The position numbers were made by a program, and so were the translations under genes. From NCBI GenBank assembly GCA_903925515.1, contig CAIYFP010000420.1, positions 1 through 20,590 of the forward strand: a stretch of DNA of 20,590 nucleotides, written 5' to 3'. Under the pieces are notes generated by a model. That model was not told the DNA's origin. It searched no databases and saw only the letters and a program-made list of their open reading frames with translations. Below are positions 15,384 to 20,590 of the stretch, piece by piece; the first letter of the stretch is position 1, and every line of letters begins with the position of its first letter. The DNA comes from an uncultured Verrucomicrobiota bacterium (GTDB lineage: Bacteria > Verrucomicrobiota > Verrucomicrobiia > Limisphaerales > UBA9464).

Positions 15384-18040
15384 GCAACGAATGTTCCTTT
15401 GCATTGGCCGGGGCTTCCGGACAACAAAGGCGCGTGTCTCGGGCATGGATCCAGGCCGGTGCCTTCCTGTCGGGCGCATCGGCCATGGCGTTGCAACTGA
15501 CTGGGTCGAGGCGGCTGGCGGTGGCGATGGGGCATGAATGGCCCGCGACGTTGTCGGCGACGACCGCATGCTTCGCGGGGTGGACGGCCGGGGCATGGAT
15601 TCTCTCGGGCCAGGTTCGGCGTTCGCCTTGCCCATGGCTTTGGGCGACGGCGTTGCAGGCCTTGGGGGCGGCATGGGCCTTGGCGTCCGTGCCCCTGCTG
15701 GGCTGGCTGGGGGAAGGGTCGGTGGGCTGGATCGGGACGGAGCCTGGGGCGGTGCGCCATGCATGGGTTTCGCTGGGGGCGGGGATCATGGGGGTGTTCC
15801 CGGGAGCCTTCCTGCTGGGCTCCACGTTCGCCGCCTTCGAGCGGTCCATGGGCATCCTTTGCGACCCGCAAGGGACGAGGAGTGGCGGCCATGTGGGGGC
15901 GTTGTACGCATGGAACGCGCTGGGCTCGATGATGGGCGTGGCGTTGGCCATGACATGGCTGCAACCGGCGTTCGGCATGGCCGGCGCAACGTGCATGGCG
16001 GCGGCGGGCAGCATGGCGGCGGGGTGGATGGCATGGCTTGCGGGCCGGGGCGCGAGCCCGACGAGCCCGACGAGCCCTGATGGGCGGGGCAAGTCGCCGG
16101 AAGTCAACGCGGCGGTGCAGGAGACCCGGGGCCCCCGCCGCATCCACCCGGCCTCGGAGCAGGGAGGGACGTTGGTGCCATGGTTGCTTCTCGGCGGCCT
16201 GCTGGGCATGGGATTGCAGGTGGTGACCGTCCGTGTGTTGGCCCCGGTCATGGGCGGGACGGTCTATTCGATGGCGTGGGTGCTGGGGGGTTGGCTTGGG
16301 GGAACCGCGTGGGGCGCGGCGCCGTGGACGCGAGGATGGACAGCGAGGGGATTGGGGTTGCTGTGGGTTGCGGCGATGGCCGCGGGGGGATGTTGCATCG
16401 AGGCGGGGGGGAGATGGCTGACGTCCGCCGCGGGGAACGCGGGCTTCTGGGAAACATGCCTGATGGAGGGGGCCTTGGTGGCGGTGGGCGTGGCGCCGAT
16501 GGCGGCGGCGAGCGCCGCATGGTTGGTGGGCGGGATGGAGCGCGCGATGGCGGCGGGCATGGATTCCGGCAAGGCATGGGGGTGGAATCTCGCCGGGGCG
16601 TCGGCGGCTCCCGCCTTGCTTGGGGCGGTCGCGGTCCCGTGGCTGGGGGATCGCGGCGCATGGACGGGGTTGTTGGCCATGGCACTCGGGCTGGCGCTGT
16701 TCCTTGCCCTGAAGGAGGAAACGCGGCGCGTCCGCAGGTTGGCATGGGCAGGATCCGGGCTTGCGCTGGCCGCCGTGGCGCTGGCGCCGCGCTTCGACCC
16801 CTCCGTCATGCCGCCCGGCGTCCAACGTGTCCGCCGGGTCGTCGGGATGTCGGACACGGTGGAGGTCTGGCGGTGGCCGGATCGGAGCCGGACGTTGATG
16901 GTGAACCATCGGATGTCGATGGGTGGCACGGGGACGGCGAGCGTGGCGGAGCGCCAGGCCCACCTGCCGTTGATCCTGCATCCGTCCCCGGGCTCGGCCT
17001 TGTTCCTCGGGGTGGGCACGGGGATGACGATGGCCGGGGCGCGGGCGCATCCGGAGGTTCGTGCGGTGGGTGTCGAGCTGGTGCCGGAGGTGGTGCGGGT
17101 CCTTGGCGAGTTTGCGCCGGAGAATTCCATGGGCCCGCGGAGCGAGGTGGTCACGGCGGACGCGAGACGGTACCTCCGGGCGCCGGGGCCCCGCTTCGAC
17201 GTGATCATGGGCGACCTGTTCCACCCCGAGCGCGACGGGGCGGCATGGCTTTACACGGAGGAGCATTTCCGTGCGATGCGGGGGCGGCTGACGCCCGGGG
17301 GCGTCGCGTGCCAATGGCTGCCATGGTTCCAGCTCGACGCACGCTCGCGGGCCATGGTGGTGGCCTCATGGCTCAAGGTTTTCCCGGGGTCGGACGCATG
17401 GCTCCTGCGCTGGACGTCGCTCGACACGCCCGTGGTGGGGCTCGTCCATGGCGGGCAGCCCCCCAGCCCGGCGGAATGGACGCGGCGCGTCGGAGGGCGG
17501 GGATCGCTCCGGGACGCGCTTGCGCGATGTGGCCTTGCGGATGCGTGGCAGTTCTGGGGTTGCTGGCTTGGACCGCTTTCGTTGCTTTCCATGCCGGCGC
17601 CCGGCGAGAACACGGATGACCGGCCCGCCGTGCTCTGGAGCGCGGCCCGGGGGGCGTCGGGGGCGCGGGAGGACGCGCGATCCAGCTTGCTGGGGTGGTT
17701 GGAAACGGCGTCCGCGTCCATGCCGTCATGGGCATCGGGGGACCGGGGTTCCGGCGAGCGATGGGACAGGATGCGGCGGGCGCGGGACTCGTACCTGAGG
17801 GGGCTCGACGCATGGATCGGCGGACGGGCGGAGGAGGCGCAGGCGGCGATGTGGCGGAGCATCGGGCAAAGCGCGGACTTTCCGTCTGCCTACAGCCACT
17901 TGGTGGAGCAGGCGCTGGCCAAGGAGAAGCAGGTCCCGGGCTCGGGGAGGGTGATGCTGGAACGTCTCGCCAAGGAACGTCCCGAGATTCCGGTCGGGCG
18001 CGAGTTGCTGGATCGGCTGGGGCGGCGGCCGGGGCCCTGA
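15380..18040 (+). CDS. Membrane-fused spermidine synthase-like protein
   Basis: An 886-residue protein with an N-terminal membrane half and a soluble methyltransferase-fold domain, as in 'fused MFS/spermidine synthase' proteins. About 12-13 hydrophobic segments span residues 20-465; the first, FLSGASAMALQLTGSR, matches the family's first helix and requires a start upstream of it. GTG at 15380 overlaps the previous stop as GTGA, with GGTGAG just upstream; GTG at 15434 is an alternative. A hydrophilic Ser/Pro/Thr linker at about 223-262 separates two six-helix bundles. The synthase-like domain (about 474-690) has LFLGVGTG, VGVELVPE, TADARRYL and GDLFHPE...LYTEEHF. The tail (to 886) is partly helical and could be TPR-like. 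Polyamine synthesis is not proven for this fused family. Coupling to a debranching enzyme is unexpected. Confidence 0.82.
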   Translation: MSNECSFALAGASGQQRRVSRAWIQAGAFLSGASAMALQLTGSRRLAVAMGHEWPATLSATTACFAGWTAGAWILSGQVRRSPCPWLWATALQALGAAWALASVPLLGWLGEGSVGWIGTEPGAVRHAWVSLGAGIMGVFPGAFLLGSTFAAFERSMGILCDPQGTRSGGHVGALYAWNALGSMMGVALAMTWLQPAFGMAGATCMAAAGSMAAGWMAWLAGRGASPTSPTSPDGRGKSPEVNAAVQETRGPRRIHPASEQGGTLVPWLLLGGLLGMGLQVVTVRVLAPVMGGTVYSMAWVLGGWLGGTAWGAAPWTRGWTARGLGLLWVAAMAAGGCCIEAGGRWLTSAAGNAGFWETCLMEGALVAVGVAPMAAASAAWLVGGMERAMAAGMDSGKAWGWNLAGASAAPALLGAVAVPWLGDRGAWTGLLAMALGLALFLALKEETRRVRRLAWAGSGLALAAVALAPRFDPSVMPPGVQRVRRVVGMSDTVEVWRWPDRSRTLMVNHRMSMGGTGTASVAERQAHLPLILHPSPGSALFLGVGTGMTMAGARAHPEVRAVGVELVPEVVRVLGEFAPENSMGPRSEVVTADARRYLRAPGPRFDVIMGDLFHPERDGAAWLYTEEHFRAMRGRLTPGGVACQWLPWFQLDARSRAMVVASWLKVFPGSDAWLLRWTSLDTPVVGLVHGGQPPSPAEWTRRVGGRGSLRDALARCGLADAWQFWGCWLGPLSLLSMPAPGENTDDRPAVLWSAARGASGAREDARSSLLGWLETASASMPSWASGDRGSGERWDRMRRARDSYLRGLDAWIGGRAEEAQAAMWRSIGQSADFPSAYSHLVEQALAKEKQVPGSGRVMLERLAKERPEIPVGRELLDRLGRRPGP

Positions 18041-18041
18041 G

Positions 18042-19481
18042 CTACGCCGCCAGAACCTTCCGGGCGGCGGCGGCGAGCTTGCGGAGGCCGTCCGGGGACT
18101 TGGCCTCGAGGTAACAGCGGATCAGGGGTTCGGTGCCCGAGGCCCGGAACGCGACCCATTCGTCGTCCGGGAGCACGAACTTGAAGCCGTCCTTGGTGAT
18201 GAACTCGCGCACGGGCTTGCCGGCAAACCGTTCCAATCCACGCGAAAGGCGCTCGAGCAGCGCCTCCTTCCGGGCGGCGGGCACCGCCACGTTGATCCGG
18301 CCCGTGTGGAATTCGCCCGCCTTCCCCGCGAGCTCCGCCAGCACGGCGCCCAAGGGCCGGCGCTCGACGGCGACGAGCTCGGCCATGAGGAGGCAAGCAA
18401 GGATGCCATCCTTCTCGGGCACGTGGCCCTTGACGCTCAGCCCGCCCGATTCCTCGCCGCCCACGATGATGGGCTCGGATTCCATGAGGGCACCGATGTA
18501 CTTGAAGCCAACGGGGGTTTCATGGACGCGCACGCCGAGGAGGCGGGCAACGGCATCCACTTGGTGGCTGGTGGGCACGGTGCGCACCACGGCGCCGGTC
18601 CAGCCGCGGTTCTTGCGAAGGTGATGCAGGGCCAGCGCAAGGACTTGGTTGGGCGCAAGCCATGTCCCGTCGCGATCCACGATGCCAAACCGGTCGGCGT
18701 CGCCATCCAGGCCGAGTCCGATCTGCGCCTTGCCCGCGAGGATGGCTTGGCGCGCCTCCGACATGCCTTCCTCGTTGGGCTCGGGATGGTGGCCGCCGAA
18801 GGAGGGGTTCAGCGTGTCATGGAACCGAAGGACGCGTGCGCCGCCATCCTCCTCGAGCAGCGTGTCGAGGTAGCCGCGCCCCGTGCCGTACATGAACTCG
18901 GCCGCGACCTTGAGCCGGGCCCTCCGGATCGCGTCGAAGTCAATGAGGCGCCGGACCTGCGCGAAGTAGTCGGGGGCGGGATTGAAGGTCTTGCAGGGAT
19001 AGGTCCCGGCGATGGCGCCATGGAAGGTCCAGCCGTCCTGCTGCAGCTTGCGGATGTTGGCCTCGACCTCGCGGGTGACCTCGGGGGGGGCGCCGGCGCC
19101 ATTGTGGAGGGAGAACTTGAACCCTTGGTACTCGGCGGGGTTGTGGCTGGCGGTCATGTTGACGCCGCCAATCGCCCGGCGCTTGCGAATCGAATGGGCG
19201 ATCACCGGGGTGGGCGTGTCCCGCTCGCACAGCCAAGGCTGGAGCCCGGACGCGGACAGGACCTCCGCCACGGCCAAGGCGAACTCGCGGCCGAGGAAAC
19301 GGGTGTCATGGCCGACGATCACCACGGGCTTGCGCCCATGGATTGGGGAGCCCGGCCGGTCCAGCTCGGCCCGCCACCACTGCGAGACGCCGCAGGCGGC
19401 GACGCGGACGTTGTCGAAGGTGAAGTCGCGGGCAATCAGGCCGCGCCAGCCGCTGGTTCCGAACTGGATGGGGACAGGCAT
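18042..19481 (-). CDS. Phosphoglucomutase/phosphomannomutase (alpha-D-phosphohexomutase)
   Basis: A full-length, 479-residue cytoplasmic phosphohexomutase. All four family loops are present: the catalytic phosphoserine loop TASHNP with Ser112, the magnesium loop DGDADR at 259-264, the sugar-binding loop GGEESGG at 341-347, and the phosphate-binding RASGTEPLIR at 446-455. The N-terminus FGTSGWRG is canonical, so the ATG at 19481 is well chosen despite the lack of a purine-rich ribosome binding site. It interconverts hexose-1-phosphate and hexose-6-phosphate; glucose against mannose preference cannot be settled by eye. It follows nuoA on the same strand after 66 bp and may share its transcript. 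Its stop lies one base from the stop of the converging spermidine-synthase-like gene. With the debranching enzyme it fits glycogen use. Confidence 0.95.
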   Translation of the reverse strand: MPVPIQFGTSGWRGLIARDFTFDNVRVAACGVSQWWRAELDRPGSPIHGRKPVVIVGHDTRFLGREFALAVAEVLSASGLQPWLCERDTPTPVIAHSIRKRRAIGGVNMTASHNPAEYQGFKFSLHNGAGAPPEVTREVEANIRKLQQDGWTFHGAIAGTYPCKTFNPAPDYFAQVRRLIDFDAIRRARLKVAAEFMYGTGRGYLDTLLEEDGGARVLRFHDTLNPSFGGHHPEPNEEGMSEARQAILAGKAQIGLGLDGDADRFGIVDRDGTWLAPNQVLALALHHLRKNRGWTGAVVRTVPTSHQVDAVARLLGVRVHETPVGFKYIGALMESEPIIVGGEESGGLSVKGHVPEKDGILACLLMAELVAVERRPLGAVLAELAGKAGEFHTGRINVAVPAARKEALLERLSRGLERFAGKPVREFITKDGFKFVLPDDEWVAFRASGTEPLIRCYLEAKSPDGLRKLAAAARKVLAA

Positions 19482-19547
19482 GAAGAAGGTGCGCGGCGAA
19501 CGCGCGACTTGGAGTGGTTCAGGGGACAGGAACCCGGCATCATCAAC

Positions 19548-19931
19548 TTAACGTTTCCAGTCGAAGGCGCGCTTCCTGAGCGCATACAAGTAGCCCGCGA
19601 AGAGGATCCCGAGGAAGGAGAGCATCCCGCCCAGCACAAGCGCCGCGTCGGTCTTCAGCATCTCGCGGTAGGTGACGGCCCACGGGTACATGAACACCAC
19701 CTCGATGTCGAAGAGCACGAACAGCAGGGCCACCAAGTAGAACTTCACGGACAGACGCGCGGAGCCGTGGCCCTCGGGAAGCATGCCGCACTCGTACGCC
19801 GAATCCTTCACCTTGGTCCGCCGACCCGTCTTCCCGGCGATCACCGAGAAGGCCAGCGTGCCGCCGGCGAAGCCAACCGCCACAAGGAGGAAGATCAGGA
19901 CGGGCAAGTACTGCTGGAGCTGCGAAATCAT
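19548..19931 (-). CDS. nuoA: NADH-quinone oxidoreductase subunit A
   Basis: A 127-residue protein with three hydrophobic helices (about 10-33, 63-86 and 96-117) and the family signatures YECGMLP (46-52) and FYLVALLFVLFDIEVVF (64-80), with the acidic pair Asp75/Glu77. NuoA is a small membrane subunit of respiratory complex I, placed near the quinone site and the first proton channel. Length and motifs are normal, so the gene looks intact. What is odd is its place: nuoA usually leads directly into nuoB, but the next gene downstream on this strand is a phosphohexomutase. The rest of complex I must lie elsewhere, or this is a second copy. ATG at 19931 gives the usual N-terminus. Confidence 0.95.
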   Translation of the reverse strand: MISQLQQYLPVLIFLLVAVGFAGGTLAFSVIAGKTGRRTKVKDSAYECGMLPEGHGSARLSVKFYLVALLFVLFDIEVVFMYPWAVTYREMLKTDAALVLGGMLSFLGILFAGYLYALRKRAFDWKR

Positions 19932-19940
19932 CGCCGCCGC

Positions 19941-19968
19941 ATCCTATGGGGGTTCGCCGGGGTAGCAA
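19941..19968 (-). promoter_or_regulatory. Candidate sigma-70 promoter of nuoA
   Basis: On the minus strand TTGCTA (19963-19968) and TAGGAT (19941-19946) are spaced by 16 bases, each matching the consensus at 4 of 6 positions. The -10 box ends nine bases before the nuoA ATG, which implies a very short leader or a leaderless message. Confidence 0.4.
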
Positions 19969-20056
19969 GCACGGGTTCCATGCCGCGCCCGGCCTCTCGA
20001 CCCGCCGCCCAGGTCCCAGCATGGCGCCATGGCCTCTCCACGAGGCTTTCGCCCGC

Positions 20057-20443
20057 GCCCAAATCCCCACTCAAGGAGGAGGGGAGGCCCGCGATCCGCA
20101 AGCGGGCGGGTTGCGGCGGGCTGCGTGCCAACACGCCGTCGTCGCGGATGGGATGAACGCCCTCTTGAGCACCCACGCGCCTGCCTTCTTCGTGTCTACC
20201 AAGGAAACCGCCGGTTGGCCGACCGGCGAGGTTTCACTGGCCCAATCAACCAAGGCCCGCCTTGGCCCTGATCTTCGTGTGAGGCATTCCCAGCTTCCTC
20301 ACCCGCAGGATCGCCGAACGAGACGCTGTTTTTTGATCACACGAAGCCACGAAGCCACGAAGAGATCCTGCTGGATCCACCCTCCGGCAGGGCCGCGTGA
20401 AGAGAGAACCGGGCTCCCAAGAACGGCTGACGCGGGGATCCAG
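20057..20443 (+). repeat. Dispersed repeat, copy B
   Basis: This segment matches copy A (4603-4959, minus) from its head CCCAAATCCCCAC to a tail near GACGCGGGGATCCAGG. Compared with A it has a small insertion holding a tandem motif, ACGAAGCC repeated about 2.75 times (20341-20362), directly after a run of T (20329-20334). The palindrome at 20250-20265 (CCAAGGC-cc-GCCTTGG) is conserved. Open frames across it share words with frames in copy A but show no protein-level constraint. Confidence 0.85.
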
Positions 20444-20445
20444 GC

Positions 20446-20590
20446 CGCGCCCAAATCCTCGCGCAAGGAGCACGGAAGCTCTCGATCCCCAAGCAGGTGA
20501 GTGGCGGCAGGCGGCGTGCCAGCACGCGATGGTAGCGGATGGGCGACCGCGGCATGGGCGCGGGTGGTCTCATCCAAAGTGACCCTGGCG
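20446..20590 (+). repeat. Dispersed repeat, copy C (partial, tandem after B)
   Basis: The head of the same unit starts again two bases after copy B (CGCGCCCAAATCC), continues through GCAAGGAG, GCGGCGTGCCA and AGCGGATGGG to about 20542, then diverges or runs off the window. B and C are therefore head-to-tail. Similarity to B is visibly lower than that of A to B. Confidence 0.65.

Noticed and set aside
13353..15764. 803-codon minus-strand frame opposite the debranching enzyme
   Set aside because: Arg/Pro/His-rich shadow of a GC-rich gene; it also crosses two genes with firm motifs.
18306..20156. 616-codon plus-strand frame over the phosphohexomutase and nuoA
   Set aside because: It is antisense to two confidently identified genes and has no recognisable domain.
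20341..20362. CRISPR-like tandem repeats
   Set aside because: Units are 8 bp without spacers; this is a short tandem array inside a dispersed repeat.

Overview
The window is GC-rich bacterial DNA. It most likely comes from the PVC superphylum (Verrucomicrobiota or Planctomycetota). The best evidence is a set of families largely typical of that group: a PVC-type heme-binding dehydrogenase-like protein, a PSCyt1/DUF1549/DUF1553 protein paired with a DUF1501 protein, and a pseudopilin-like protein with the H-X9-DG tail. The long verrucomicrobial-style debranching enzyme and the fused membrane/spermidine-synthase protein agree with this. I favour Verrucomicrobiota, but that is inference.

Layout. 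Bases 2-2895 (+) hold the 3' part of a PVC-type cytochrome c dehydrogenase-like gene, overlapped by a sugar phosphate isomerase/epimerase. Bases 3011-4237 (+) encode a Tm-1-like (UPF0261) protein. Bases 4238-4963 have no gene; they hold a cluster of hairpins and one copy (A) of a dispersed repeat of about 360-390 bp. Bases 4964-5791 (-) encode a type II secretion-like pseudopilin. It diverges from 5978-10658 (+), a two-gene PSD1/DUF1501 unit. A tRNA-Pro(TGG) gene lies on the minus strand at 10789-10865. Bases 11049-18040 (+) hold a giant two-domain glycogen debranching enzyme translationally coupled (GTGA overlap) to a membrane spermidine-synthase-like protein. Bases 18042-19931 (-) hold nuoA followed by a phosphohexomutase. 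Bases 19932-20590 carry repeat copy B, inverted relative to A, and the start of a third copy C.

How the genes fit together. The debranching enzyme and the phosphohexomutase fit glycogen breakdown (glucan release, then glucose-1-P to glucose-6-P). The cytochrome/isomerase and PSD1/DUF1501 units belong to the large, poorly characterised secreted oxidoreductase-like families of PVC bacteria and probably act outside the cytoplasm on complex carbohydrates. NuoA is a respiratory complex I subunit that here stands apart from nuoB.

The most unusual signals are the inverted dispersed repeat pair with a tandem partial copy, the hairpin cluster next to copy A, the eukaryote-like bifunctional debranching enzyme coupled to a polyamine-synthase-like membrane protein, and a strong NNA-TGG codon-pair preference. 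I found no CRISPR array, transposase, phage gene or defence system.
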